DNA of 64,000 nt from Gnomoniopsis sp. IMI 355080. Its lineage: Eukaryota; Ascomycota; Sordariomycetes; Diaporthales; Gnomoniaceae. This document shows, piece by piece, positions 25,861 through 37,242 of this stretch. The stretch's first letter is position 1; each line of letters starts with the position of its first letter. The notes beneath the pieces are model-generated. The model was not told where the DNA came from and ran no database searches. It was given only the letters and a program-made list of their open reading frames with translations. The stretch is from contig JAPEVC010000006.1 in NCBI GenBank assembly GCA_027946555.1, forward strand, positions 62,001 through 126,000, written 5' to 3'. Both the position numbers and the translations under genes were made by a program.

Positions 25861-25894
25861 TGCTGGGCTGCTGGGCTGCTGGGCTGCTGGGCTG
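25861..25894. repeat. 8-bp tandem repeat x4
   Basis: Four exact copies of TGCTGGGC plus a partial fifth lie in the spacer, a small minisatellite with no coding role seen. Confidence 0.9.
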
Positions 25895-26296
25895 TCGCTG
25901 TCTTCCGGCTCACTGGAATTTCATGCAGGATTGCAGCACAAGAGACAGGGGGGTGTTCATGAGAAATGCGATGGAGGGTGGCATTGTGGCGTCATTCGCA
26001 CAGACTACAGGTGAGGGCGTCGCGGGGAGGGACAGACTATCTACATAGTGGTATCAGTTTCATTATCATCACAGGGTGGTATACTTCAAATCCGTGTATT
26101 TCCACGGTCGTGGAGATGTGTCCGCATTGAAATGATGCGCTCTATTGCTCTATTGTTATATTTTCCGGCAATCCAGACCTGCCCAAGACTTCAGTCAAGA
26201 GTCATCAGTCATCTGCGTAATACAAAAAAATGTTGTCATTAATCAACATAGATAGACTCGGACCACTTGTTGAGAAGCGAATCATGTCTGTTACAT

Positions 26297-27879
26297 TCAT
26301 TCCCGCGTAATTGTAATCTCCGTTTTCCTTACAATTCCCGCCGACTCAACGTCCTCTGCTGTGCTGACTGACCCTCTCGTCCCGCTGCGTCCTTCGGCAA
26401 TTGTCTCGATGCCTAAATCCTCACGTTTTGACCGTTTGCTGCCATCCTGATGGGCGTCCCAGTTATGTAGAGCATAATGGGATCCAATCCGGTACCCTGC
26501 TGTCCCCGACTTCCTCCTACTCCGCGACGCAGTCGTCACACGTTCTCGGAAGTATTTCACCAAGGGAGACAAGCACGGGATGCTGGCGACGATGATGCCC
26601 AGGTTGGCCTCAACAGAAGACCATGTGATGAGAGGCGCGCTATCGGTAAGGTTCGCGAGTCGTCGCACTGTCTGAATGCGTATTATCTGAATGATGGTAA
26701 TGAAGATTCCAAGGCCAAAGAGGCCCAAGATCACCACCTTCTTTCGGTCTTGCATCTTGAGATCCAGGAGGACAGGGAAAGGTAGAGCCATGCTTTGTGG
26801 CAGAAGAAAAGTCAGCGCAACCTCGAACCATTTACAAAATTCATGAGAGACATCGGCAAACTTACACAATGACGTCGAATACTATAGTCAACGAAGCCAT
26901 GGTCGTGTAAACCGTGACTGCCGGAAGACACACATAACCCGGGATACTGCTGTCCCACTGTGCTTGGATCTAGACGATTGCCCCATTGGTCAGCTTGTAA
27001 TCCAGAGAAGATTCATTTCGAAGCCCAAAAAAAGAGAGTGAAATCTTACAGGGTTGCACAAGTTGATTTGGGTAATCAAAAATGACAAATGGAACAGAGT
27101 TGTCAGGATAATGACCACGTAAGTAGCATGGCGATATGGTCCCTGTGGCATGAAACGCATATATGCGAAAAGGAGACTGAGCTTAAAGGTCAAGATGCCC
27201 AAAATGTAGCTTTAACAGACACGTTAGATCATATATACCAATATCCTCAAGAGTCCACAGAGGAGGGTGTGCTCACAATGGTGCCCCGGCAAATTGCAAC
27301 TGTGTCTTCCATTAGATTGTATCCTCAAAATCATTTGCATTACCGCGCATACTCACTTTGCTAAACTCTTCGAAATTTGCAGCTGGCATATCGTCAATAT
27401 TTTGGAGGCCAAGGCCGTATCGAGTTTCTAGATCAGATCGGTTTGATTAGCTCCGTGTCTATTACAGTAAATACTCGTGAGTACCCAGAGGTTGTGAAGT
27501 GTTTTCGAGAACTTACGTAGGCTCGTAATGGTTGTGAAGCCAAAGGACATGAACTGAGCGATTGTCAGATACCGGAACGCAGAATGACGCCTGTGTCAGA
27601 AAGAGGGATGGAAAGTCATACCCAAGAAAATATCACGAGACCGTCATCTGAAAAGAATACTGGTTAATCAATGTGCCCCTTGCATATACTGGACAAGAAG
27701 CATCACAAGGCAATGACTTTGTTCATACCAATACCGAAAACGTTGAGGATTCCCCATCGAACATAGATCCGCGATGCCACTATCAGCAATGCCAGACCGG
27801 TCATTACAACCGCAACAGCTATAATCTGCGCTGCATCTGTTGGCGCATTGGGATTTGTGATGTTGTAAACCCAGGTCAT
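26297..27879 (-). CDS. PTH11-like seven-helix receptor
   Basis: I assembled eight exons on the minus strand: 27879-27729, 27647-27622, 27553-27517, 27427-27357, 27299-27277, 27209-27050, 26969-26866 and 26792-26297, all GT-AG, giving 355 aa. Seven hydrophobic segments appear in order, starting at ~18-40 and ending at ~260-285. Family marks of the fungal rhodopsin-like/PTH11 domain are present: RIYVRW after helix 1, the DD pair (DDGLVIFSW), TRYGLG before helix 3, a conserved cysteine (INLCNP) after helix 4, and LPFPVLLDLKMQDRKK between helices 5 and 6. The C-terminus is polar and basic, ending KTEITITRE. There is no CFEM domain. Relatives include surface-sensing receptors and proteins in toxin clusters; the ligand is unknown. 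Exon 3 uses an acceptor at 27554, because a nearer AG would give a 31-nt intron and the wrong frame. Confidence 0.85.
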
Positions 27880-30093
27880 CTTGACAGTCCAAGTGCCAGT
27901 TACCTAGGTTGGAGAGGGACAGCTTGCACTGGCACTTGGCCACTTCAGTCGGTATTCGACTGATAATGGTGACTGGAAAGTGACTCCTTAGATGGGAGAA
28001 ACCGGCCGAATGGGGCTCCCGGCAGCAAAATATGGAGCGTTCAGGTGGTGGATCGTCATAAAGATTTGCAGAGTGACCGGAAGGTATCCCACAAAATGGA
28101 ACCTCGCGCTCGCTAAAAGGGAGGAATTTAGTGTTCCCTCCATGCGGTAGCCAGAGGGCGTCGAATTCAGGGGACGGCTCTTGCTTTCACCCACAAGCTG
28201 GAGTCCTCATCTATCAACCGCGGCTGCCACGTTAATCCATGCCATTATGCAGACGTGTCCTGAATCGAGGCTCTACTTGGTAGTTATACCATGAGACGAC
28301 TCCACCTGATCTGTCAAAATCTTCCCAACTCCATGCTTGAATGCTTGAAGCTTGTAGGCCTCTTTTCACGTGGCTAGCAGGCATTCTCAAGATCAGCATG
28401 AGTCTATGATGTGCGACTTCGGGGATGACTGTGGGTCTACGAGCATCATTTGGTAAAGAATTCCTTAAAGAGATCCAGTGATTCGCCTTGTTAGACCTTT
28501 CAGCTACGCAAAAGATGGTAAGGGGAAATTGACCATGATGATCCTGTCCAAGGTCGTTCTTCGGAACTTTCTTCACCCTTAAGGCAAGTGGAACTTTTGG
28601 CCTTACCTAGTTATACCTGGTACCCCGGAGGTCTCCACCATGTGAAAATGCATGTAGCTCCACCCAGATAAGTACCATACAATTGGCTACAGATCTCACA
28701 AGTCAAACAATTCAACGTTAACTTCATCCTGAACTCACGATCCAGGATAGAGCATTTGTTCTAATCCTGGCGTGACCAAGCCAATCATATTGGCTGCGGT
28801 GTGCGGGCTAATGGAAAACCTGCGAAGTTATCACTAGCTAAAATGAAAGTATCTCAACGGAGCATCTCAACAAATGGTTTCGGGATAAGCTAGAAGAATG
28901 AACCGCGCATTTGAGGCTTCTCGTTCCATGAACACATTCACAGAGAAAATTGATTTGGTCTGCACTGTTGGTACTACATACTACGTACTGCATAGTATGT
29001 AGATCTAGTATGAGCCCACCTACTCAAAAAGAACATCGCTGATTCCGCGGTTCCACCCGTACCTACTCAGGCATCCCTGTTCGAATGAGGAGGACGCTTA
29101 CCGCATACAGTAAGCAAAGTCGACCTGGGCATATAATCACGGGCGGCCAACTCGGTTATCAACTACCTCGGAAAGCAAAAGCATCCATACATATTACCAC
29201 CAAAGTCCATAGGACTCGCCTCTGATGACAGGCCTCCATTTCTCCGAAATGACTTGACTATGTAGGTAAGACTAGGTGACTCCAGGACTACCTCCTGAGA
29301 CGCTGGAAATAATGTACCCCACTCCCAGGGGGGGACTCACGGTCAACATGGTCGAACCAACCAGCACTTTACTTAAGCTTTTTGATAGTATATACAGCAT
29401 TTGTCAACTCATTTTATTCTCCATTTGTTCTAGTTAAGGTGATGGCCGGTCTTCCATGGGACACTATGCGCTTTTTTTCATTCCCACCAGAAAAATAGGG
29501 ACTCTTCTGTCTGGTTGGCAAGAACTGCAACCCCCTTTAACCTTGGTGCAATTTCACGGGTAGAAATGTGTCTTCAGTATGGAGATATTTCATGTCACCC
29601 AAGGGGCGGATCGCTACTTTGAATCTGTAGCTGTCCCCGCGTTACTAACCCTAGGCGGCAGGCGGCATTTTACTATTTCCCGTGATGATGGTTGTGTGGA
29701 TCCTTCACCACAAATTGGAGATTACTGGTCAGCCTCAGTGGGACTTGCAAACGGTACTACTGCGTAGTATTTTTTTGGGTATATGGACTCTCTTCTCCAC
29801 TCATGATCATCATCATCCCTACTATGGGCTTTCTATAGCTAGATCGAAATTTGCCGCATGGTGGGTAATGGACGGTTGCTTACTATGCAGTAATAAATCA
29901 CACCAGTCGATGTCTCATCATTGACTTGACCCAAAATACGGCTGTTTTCCCAACCATCACATAAAATGTCGGTCTGACAAGGTTCCCAGAAGCTGTGACC
30001 TATCAGCTCGCCGATCCTCTTCAACACTCAGGTCACCATTCCTTCTTTGGCTTTTTTCCCACAGTGCTCACTCGCTCCCGACTTCACGCCAAG
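27880..30093. other. Gene-poor spacer
   Basis: 2.2 kb with no recognised gene, between divergent promoters. It holds the hairpin at 28974-29002 and several CCTAGG/TAGGTA-type fragments. An ATG-started 62-codon frame at 29579-29767 has no family signal. Confidence 0.5.
28974..29002. repeat. Perfect 10-bp inverted repeat
   Basis: CTACATACTA at 28974-28983 and its exact complement at 28993-29002 flank a 9-base loop. A related TACTGCGTAGTA-type palindrome lies near 29757 and another near 54219. No function is known. Confidence 0.7.
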
Positions 30094-31990
30094 ATGAGGG
30101 CATCAATGGCCTCCACTCTTGGCCTGTGTGCCACGGTCGCAGCCGCGTCCTTCGTATCGTCTGCTTCGACTTGTAAATGTCTGCCGAGCGACAGTTGTTG
30201 GCCGCTCGAAGAAGCCTGGGACTCGTTGAACACCACCGTCGGCGGAAACCTCATCAAGACCGTTCCCTTGGCAGCGCCTTGCCATGACCCGAACTTCAAC
30301 AATGGGACTTGTTCGGTACTTCAGAACGGATGGGAGGACCCAACGACCCAGTACGTGCCAAGCTACGAGCCTTTGAGTGCACAGAGAAGACTGACCAGGA
30401 CTTAGTATGTCGGATCCTTCATCGGTGATGGCACCTTTCTTTGCCAACCAGAGCTGTGATCCTTTCACGGCAGAAAATAGAACTTGCGGATACGGCAACT
30501 ATGTGCGCTATGCCGTCAACGTCTCAACTTCAAGCGATGTTGTTGCGGCCGTCACGTTTGCCAAGGAGCATAACATTCGATTAGTTATCAGGAATACCGG
30601 ACACGACTACCTAGGTCGATCGACTGGCGCAGGGTCTCTTTCTGTGTGGACACACTATCTCAAGGATACGGAAATCATGGACTGGGCAGATCAGTATTAC
30701 AATGGCTCGGCTATCAAGCTTGGAGCCGGTGTCCAGGGTTTTGACGTCTTCGATGCGACCAAAGACAAAGGCCTCGTCGTTGTTGGTGGAGAATGTCCGA
30801 CTGTTGGAATCACCGGCGGGTACACCCAAGGAGGTGGACATTCAGCTCTGAGTACCTCGTTTGGTCTGTCAGCTGACAATGTGTTGGAGTGGGAGGCCGT
30901 TACTGCCAACGGCGAGCTCGTGACAGCTTCCCGCACCCAGAATACGGATCTCTACTGGGCTTTGAGCGGAGGTGGTGGCGGAAACTATGCCGTTGTCCTT
31001 TCAATGACTGTCAAAACGCATCCAGATGCTCCCATTGGAGCCGGCACTCTCGCGTTTTACGCGGCTACCATGTCCAACGACACGTTTTATCAGGCCATTA
31101 ATGCTTTCCACGTGGCTTTACCTGCTATGGTTGATGCAGGGTCAATGGTTGTATATTATTTTACATCTTCCGTAAGTCTGCCCTTTATTCTTTTCAGAAA
31201 TTCCTTTGTACATGTCTAACGATATCAGTTCTTCATGATTTCGCCCCTTACCGCTTATAACAAAACACAATCCGAAGTCGAGTCCATCCTGGCTCCCTAC
31301 CTTGCAACACTAGACGCCATGGGAGTGGATTACACAGCTGCATACACCGAATCTGCAAGTTACTACGATCACTATAACACTTACTTCGGTCCTCTGCCAA
31401 ATGGTGCTATCGATGTCGGTATCGCCCAGTACGGAGGCCGCCTCATCCCCCGCTCAGCCGTGCAGAGTAACAATACAAACTTCTTCGATACACTACGTTT
31501 CGTCGCCGAGCAGGACGTCACCTTCATCGGAGTGGGCACCGACGTTAGCAAGTCTGCTACGGTCCAGCAGAATGGAGTCATACCAGCATGGCGCGATGCT
31601 CTCGTCCACGCGACATTGACAACAGTCTGGTCGTGGGATTCAGCCGACTGGGACGTTATGCTTGAGAAGCAGACGCTCATGACAGACACAATTGTTCCTG
31701 CTCTGGAGGCTGTGACTCCTGGATCCGGGGCTTATATGAATGAAGCAGACTTCAGGCAGAAGAACTTCCAGACAGCATTTTTCGGGTCGAAGTATGACAA
31801 ACTGCTTTCTATCAAGCAAAAGTACGATCCGAGCAACTTCTTTTATGCCACTGCTGCGGTTGGTAGTGAGGCTTGGACTGTTGCAGAGGATGGACGCATG
31901 TGTAAGACAGAGACATCTTCAGATGCTGAGTCAGAGACGCAGGAGGCTTTGGATTTCTCTCTGACGGTGGATATCTCTCTGAATCTTTGA
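30094..31990 (+). CDS. Secreted BBE-like FAD oxidoreductase
   Basis: Three exons (30094-30350, 30406-31171, 31229-31990; introns 55 and 57 nt) give 594 aa. An N-terminal signal peptide (~1-24) is followed by the PCMH-type FAD domain. H152 in NTGHDYLGRS matches the 8-alpha-histidyl FAD site, and C216 in GGECPTVGITGG matches the 6-S-cysteinyl site, so bicovalent FAD is likely. The C-terminal BBE segment has the KYDPSNFFY sequence that closes the active site. Such enzymes use molecular oxygen to oxidise sugars, alkaloids or secondary-metabolite intermediates; the substrate is not predictable here. Several N-glycosylation sequons fit secretion. It is convergent with the LLM monooxygenase, with 285 bp between stop codons. 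An ATG at 30106 is an alternative start inside the signal peptide. Confidence 0.92.
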
Positions 31991-32275
31991 TTGGGAGTGC
32001 AAATACAAGTTCACCGATGAAGCCATTTGTTCATTTATACAATCAATGCACCACTATTTGAATCAGGATCGAGAAGTGGACTCATTTATTCTAGAGCATA
32101 CACTTGCAACCCAACATATCAGATAGAATCCACATCATTTCAGTTCTTCGTTACACTTTAAGTCAAATGCAGAGCCCCATCAAGGACCTGGCGCGGTCAC
32201 TGCTCAAAAGAGACTGAATAACTGGCACCACGGCTGCATCAAATATCATCAATCATTGAGCGCCTCGTCCCACGA

Positions 32276-33415
32276 TCAATGTGAGCCATTGGCGCCATTC
32301 GTTCCATTGCTCCACTCCGCCTTCAACTTTCTATCGCCTTCTCTCACTTTAGGAAGAATATACCTGCCATAATCGATACTGTCGTTCATGTTGTCGTACC
32401 CACGGATGGAGATCAACTCACAGCCAAGCTTGGCATAATCGAGCAGGGCCTCAGCCACAGTATCAAATGATCCCACCAGCGCGGTCGACGCACCTCGTGC
32501 GTTAGTAGCCGACACAGTTGGGTACCACAGGCAGCGGTCCTGCACATCACCTCGAGCAGCAATCTCCAATAGACGTTTTGAACCCTCGTTTTGCGGCGGC
32601 GGCGCATTGGCAGGGTTCTTGGGCAAGTGGCCAGCGGCCTTGTTGACCTTTAGTGCATCCAAAGTTCTGTGCGCCTTCGCCCAGGCCAAGTCATCTGTCT
32701 CCGCAGTGATGGGCCTGAAAGTCACCCAGATACGTGGCCTGTCGTCCTTTGCACGGCCAGCTTTGTCCGCTTCGGCGTAGATTTTATCGATCTGGTCCTT
32801 GGTGTCCTTCAGAGGCTCGCCCCACAAACCAAAGATATCACCCAGCGAGCCACCGATGCGGTAGGCCTCGGGTGAAGAACCACCGACAGAAATTTGGATG
32901 GCCTTGGGTCCACCGACGGGTTGGACCCGGTTCGAGAAGTCCTTGAATTGGTAATACTTTCCGTCCCAGTCGAAGGGTTCTGCTGAGCTCCACGCCCGCT
33001 TCAGGATCTTGATATACTCCTCGAGCCTACCATACCTGCTGTCCTTATCGAGCGTGTCACCCTCCCGATACTGCTCGGCATCGCTGCCGCCTGCGATGAA
33101 ATGCACCACCACGCGGCCCTTGCCTAGATGATTCAGGGTCGCTAGCATCTTGGCCGCCACCGTGGGGTACATGGTATTTGGGCGAAGTGCAATCACGACG
33201 CTGATCTTGCTCGTCACGGACAAGATGGTGGCGCCGATGGTGAAGGGGTCGAAGCCACCAGAGTCGTAAGGGATAAGAGTATAGTTGAAGTCATAGTCGT
33301 CTAAGCCGCGAGCGTACCGTTTGATCAAGTCTGGGTCCGCTGGGGCGCCAGGAATGGGGTTGAGCTCCGTAGAGGCATTGGGAAAGGTCATGGAAATAAA
33401 CTCAACGGGCCCCAT
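32276..33415 (-). CDS. Alkanesulfonate monooxygenase-like LLM flavoenzyme
   Basis: A single exon of 379 aa, the usual SsuD length, with ATG at 33415. It is a TIM-barrel luciferase-like monooxygenase. Family sequence runs through GPVEFISMTFPN, VTSKISVVIALRP, KGRVVVHFIAGG, RYGRLEEYIKILKRAW, FDWDGKYYQFKDF and ISVGGSSPEAYRIGG, ending with TALVGSFDTVAEALLDYAKLG. SsuD uses FMNH2 supplied by a partner reductase and oxygen to release sulfite from alkanesulfonates. Fungal relatives are presumed to help in sulfur scavenging, but other C-S or ring substrates are possible. The last ~12 residues are asparagine/glycine-rich and not conserved. The absence of introns is common for this family and could hint at old bacterial origin, though codon use does not stand out from neighbours by eye. 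No flavin reductase gene lies nearby. Confidence 0.92.
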   Translation of the reverse strand: MGPVEFISMTFPNASTELNPIPGAPADPDLIKRYARGLDDYDFNYTLIPYDSGGFDPFTIGATILSVTSKISVVIALRPNTMYPTVAAKMLATLNHLGKGRVVVHFIAGGSDAEQYREGDTLDKDSRYGRLEEYIKILKRAWSSAEPFDWDGKYYQFKDFSNRVQPVGGPKAIQISVGGSSPEAYRIGGSLGDIFGLWGEPLKDTKDQIDKIYAEADKAGRAKDDRPRIWVTFRPITAETDDLAWAKAHRTLDALKVNKAAGHLPKNPANAPPPQNEGSKRLLEIAARGDVQDRCLWYPTVSATNARGASTALVGSFDTVAEALLDYAKLGCELISIRGYDNMNDSIDYGRYILPKVREGDRKLKAEWSNGTNGANGSH

Positions 33416-35451
33416 TTTGACTGTTGATAATGAAGCTAGTGACTGAGTGTTTATTTTGGTTACTCAATCAATCGTTCCAGTCCGACTAGTGGTTTCATCG
33501 CCAAGTCTAGGGTGTTATATACTGAGCGAGGTCGATATGTTGCTTTGTAAGTCCCATGTGGGGAAGCGGATGGCGACAACTGCTGGATGATCACGTCTTC
33601 CACCCCAAAATCCGGTCATCGGCCAAAATTCATCCCACGCCGGAGGTTGCACCATTTTCACGGCACTTTGCGTAAGAAGATATCAGATCTTGGTCTCTGT
33701 GATAGGAAATTCTTGATCTTTAACCTAGCTAACTCTTCGGGGTCTTCCGTGGACCTCGAAACATGCTTGAAGAAGAGCAACTGTCTAGTCACAGCTGCAT
33801 AAGTCCTGAAAAAGGACACAGGATCATAAATCCCAGAACGCGCCCGGAGAACACTCAAGAAGAATTCTTTGAAAGAAGGAGGGGAATACGACATAATGGG
33901 CCGGTGTTCCAGCGAGTCCGTTGGTTGATACCGTCAGACCACAAAAGCCCCCCCGGGCCGATTAACCTGCAGCCGAGAGTATGAAACATGTGGAGATGAT
34001 CGGAAAATAGAAAGAAGCGGATGTCGGTTGATTGCAACAAATGGTTTAGTTTCCCGGAGAGCGCCGATATATCACTTCTACCTAGGTAGCTAACAGTACT
34101 GTTGCATTCCATATGAACTATTCCGCGTGGCCAGCTTTCGATTCCCTTCCGGCATCAACCTTGAAGTGAGGAATTGGCATCAGCAGCTGTCTTGGTGCTT
34201 GCTGACCTGACTTGGCAATGCCCGACGATGTTCTTATAAGCAGGTGTCTCCCATGATAGCCTTTCTGTAGCATACTGAAAACAAGGCCCGGCTTTCGAGC
34301 TTGCTGTTTTACGCCAGGCTGTGGCTATGAAGTTTTCCTGCTCCGGCCCCGGTTCTGCTTCCTATTCTTATGACCACCTGCTATACCAGATGCCTTGCCC
34401 TGTTGAGCTTGTCGATTAGTTTGCTCAGCATAGGGTACCTGAAAGCTCTACTTCACAAATGTGGACAAATCGAATCGAGCCCGTGGTCCATCCTCACTGA
34501 TTGGCATCAAGACAAAGCGAAATTCCATGAGCATCTGTATGACTTCCTGGCAGTTTTCACAGACTCGTGATTGCACCATGGGTCAAAGCTTATCGTTTGA
34601 CGGGAATCGGTAACCATCAGGCTCTCACAGCTGCATAAACTCCTATAGTGGCCCGCATGTATGTTAAGGTCCAAGGACTGTTCCAGTGATGAGTGCGATG
34701 TTCTTTGACGTCCACACAGCCCATTTGAGGAAAATTGTGATTTTTAGCATAATAAGTACCTCAACGCTATGCACAATAATAATACATAGGATCTCAGGTG
34801 CTCAAGGCGCCTTTTCTCTCCGCCGCTCGAGGGAGGGGCGGGTGCTGGGCCGGGAGGCAGGTCTGGCGATTAGCAACGAGAGTCTCGGTTTACACCTCTG
34901 ATATCATATGCAGATAGGTGTCTCAAACTTTGCTTGGTCGCCGATTTTCATTCGATGGAGACAGATTTCGCAAAACATGTAAATATATTCAGAAATTTGG
35001 GTAAGTCGCACCCGGAAAAAACTAGAAGAAAACGTAGACAAACAAAAGTACTGACGAATTTGAGGAGACGTCGTTTTAGCATTCGCACGGATCGCTTCGA
35101 GATCGTTGATCCCTGTTGAGAATTACCTCTCCGTTTCGGCCCGCCAAAACCTCCGGATTTTCCAACAACTTCCCCTGCCCCTGACCTCACTTGCTTCTTG
35201 TATCCTTCGCCTCAAGTCGACGTATGTCCTTTTCAATTCTACCTGACAGCGAATTGTGAGGCTTTTACTTTTCCCGACCACGTATGCAACGGGCCGGATC
35301 GTCTGGCATAAGCTATCCGGACACTTATCCGGGTGCCGCGAGGAGTGGGCACACTGAGTCTTCCCTCCCTTTCCTCCGTCTCCGGGGAAATCGTCGATAA
35401 TTGGGAACGGCCGGTTGCCAACAGAGTGCTCACCTTCGAAATTCGGCTGTA
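33416..35451. other. Gene-free spacer
   Basis: 2 kb with no recognised gene, carrying the promoters of the divergent LLM and P450 genes. A TACCTAGGTA palindrome lies at 34079-34088. Confidence 0.55.
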
Positions 35452-37242
35452 ATGGCTAGTGAGATGGTCTCAAGCCACGAGCTGTTGACTTGGATTCAAA
35501 AGCAGCCTCTGACGGCCATCATCGCCACTTGCCTCGTCGTTTGCATCACGACACGCCTGGTCACCAGCCGCAAAGTTGGGGCTCAAGTACACCCACAATC
35601 GCGAAATGCAAAGACTGTCCCTGCTGTGCCATACTGGATTCCGTTCCTCGGCCATCTCCCACAAGTCGTCCTTGGCAAAGATGGTTTCCTCGCCAATCTC
35701 AGGAAGCTGTACCCCAGTGGCGGCTTTTCTTTGAACATCCTCGGCCGAACGCACACAGTTTTGTTCAAACCAGAACTGATAAGGTCACTGCTTGACCAGT
35801 CCTCGGCCATCGTTGACAAGGCCTCAACGTCGAAGCGCCTGGTCCAGACCGTCTTTGGCTATCCGCGATCAGCTACAGATCTTGCTCTTTATGATAGTTT
35901 TCACGAGGACTGCGAAGCCCAGTACAAATATTTGCTTTCCGAGGATACCTTAAAACTCATAATTGATAGGGCGATGACAAGGCTGCGGCATAATATCGCG
36001 GATTTCGTCACGTTCAACAGCGGAGAAATTGATCAGGCTCCATGGGAACGTCTAGCAGAGGCTGGCCTGGAAGAGGATACAGATCACAAAGAAGTAGTCG
36101 AAGCAGACCTCTTCGAGCTGGTACGAAACTTCGTTGCTTTCACGGCGAACACGGCGCTCCTTGGTACGGACTTTGTCGAGAACTTCCCAAGCTTCTGGCA
36201 GGCATTGTGGAGGCTTGAGAAGGGCTTCATGCCATTGGCTCTCGAAACGCCCATTCTTCTCCCCGTCAACTCAGCAATTGGCGCGAGGAGATCAAGAGGC
36301 TTTTTGTTGGGATGGATGGATGAATTCGAGACAGCTTTGGAGAAGCATCGGAAGGGCGAGAATCCTGGGCCGCAATGGGCCGACCTCGACAATGTCAGTC
36401 CCATCATCAAAGGTCGGCTATGTGATGTCTGGGATAAGCACAACGTTGGAACCAAGCAGCGATCTGCTATGGATTTATCATTGATTTGGGCCCTGAACGC
36501 TACTGCCAACGCCGTGACCTTCTGGGTCATCTGGAGGATTTTCTCCGACCCCTGGCTCCTCATCAAAATTCGGGAGGAGATTGAACCCTACGTGATCCTT
36601 GAGAAGCCTGCTGTCGGATTTGGTGGTGCATTCGAGTCGGCCACGCGGATAGAGAAGATCGACCTGGACGGATTGATGACCAACTGTCCCTATCTGAAGG
36701 CCGCTTACATTGAGTCACTACGCCTTGATGTTGATGTATGGGCTTTCAAGTCTATTCAGAAAGATACTATTGTTACCGGAGCTGTAGGACACTCGGAAGC
36801 CTTCTTCCTTGAAGCAGGGACCTACGCACTTGGAGCTTCTTCTCTTCATTATACTGACCCAACGATTTATGAAGACCCGCTGTCCTGGAAACCAGAGAGA
36901 CACATCAAATGGAGTACTGCGGGGAAGAATGGAGAGAAGAAGGCCACTGTCGATATGAGTAATCTTGACCCATATAGTAAGAACTCTTCGTTTGAGATCG
37001 GATGGTGTGATCACAAGCTGACTGACTTATCAGCCGACGGAGAGCAACTGGGCCTGGGCAAAGACTTTGCCATCAGGGAAATCGTGCTCTTCTCGTCCGC
37101 TATTATCTCCATGTACGACATCCAACCAATTGGTGGCGGACCATGGAAATTCCCCAGGCGGACTACGACAGTGGGAGCGAAGCGCCCGTTGACGCCGACA
37201 AGAGTTTGGATCAGATCTCGCCCCATGTCGAAGACGAACTGA
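35452..37242 (+). CDS. Cytochrome P450-like protein lacking heme cysteine
   Basis: The frame runs from ATG 35452 to TGA 37242, 596 aa if unspliced. A perfect intron (36977-37033, GTAAGA, CTGAC branch, TATCAG) is 57 nt, in frame and stop-free; removing it gives 577 aa. An N-terminal anchor (~16-34) precedes VPYWIPFLGHLP. The I helix reads LIWALNATANAVTFW, without the acid-alcohol pair, as in CYP7/CYP8-like and allene-oxide-synthase-like P450s. ExxR is ESLR (E421, R424) and the PERF region is WKPERHIKW. After splicing, the heme loop reads YTDGEQLGLGKDFA, which fits FxxGxxxCxGxxFA in register, but the cysteine position is glycine (GGC at 37051-37053, residue 534 or 515). One T-to-G change from TGC would do this. 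Without the thiolate, normal monooxygenation is unlikely; a pseudoenzyme, a decayed gene or a non-redox role is possible. The rest of the frame is intact. Confidence 0.88.
   Translation: MASEMVSSHELLTWIQKQPLTAIIATCLVVCITTRLVTSRKVGAQVHPQSRNAKTVPAVPYWIPFLGHLPQVVLGKDGFLANLRKLYPSGGFSLNILGRTHTVLFKPELIRSLLDQSSAIVDKASTSKRLVQTVFGYPRSATDLALYDSFHEDCEAQYKYLLSEDTLKLIIDRAMTRLRHNIADFVTFNSGEIDQAPWERLAEAGLEEDTDHKEVVEADLFELVRNFVAFTANTALLGTDFVENFPSFWQALWRLEKGFMPLALETPILLPVNSAIGARRSRGFLLGWMDEFETALEKHRKGENPGPQWADLDNVSPIIKGRLCDVWDKHNVGTKQRSAMDLSLIWALNATANAVTFWVIWRIFSDPWLLIKIREEIEPYVILEKPAVGFGGAFESATRIEKIDLDGLMTNCPYLKAAYIESLRLDVDVWAFKSIQKDTIVTGAVGHSEAFFLEAGTYALGASSLHYTDPTIYEDPLSWKPERHIKWSTAGKNGEKKATVDMSNLDPYSKNSSFEIGWCDHKLTDLSADGEQLGLGKDFAIREIVLFSSAIISMYDIQPIGGGPWKFPRRTTTVGAKRPLTPTRVWIRSRPMSKTN

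Larger units (their letters stand above)
25490..26296. other. Spacer with simple repeats
   Basis: This contains the promoter of the minus-strand 658-aa gene and the 3' end of the PTH11-like gene. Two tandem repeats are listed separately; no gene was recognised. Confidence 0.6.

Noticed and set aside
27591..27621. 31-nt intron with acceptor ACACAG in the PTH11-like gene
   Set aside because: Too short for splicing and it shifts the frame to an early stop; the acceptor at 27554 gives a 68-nt intron and the family sequence.
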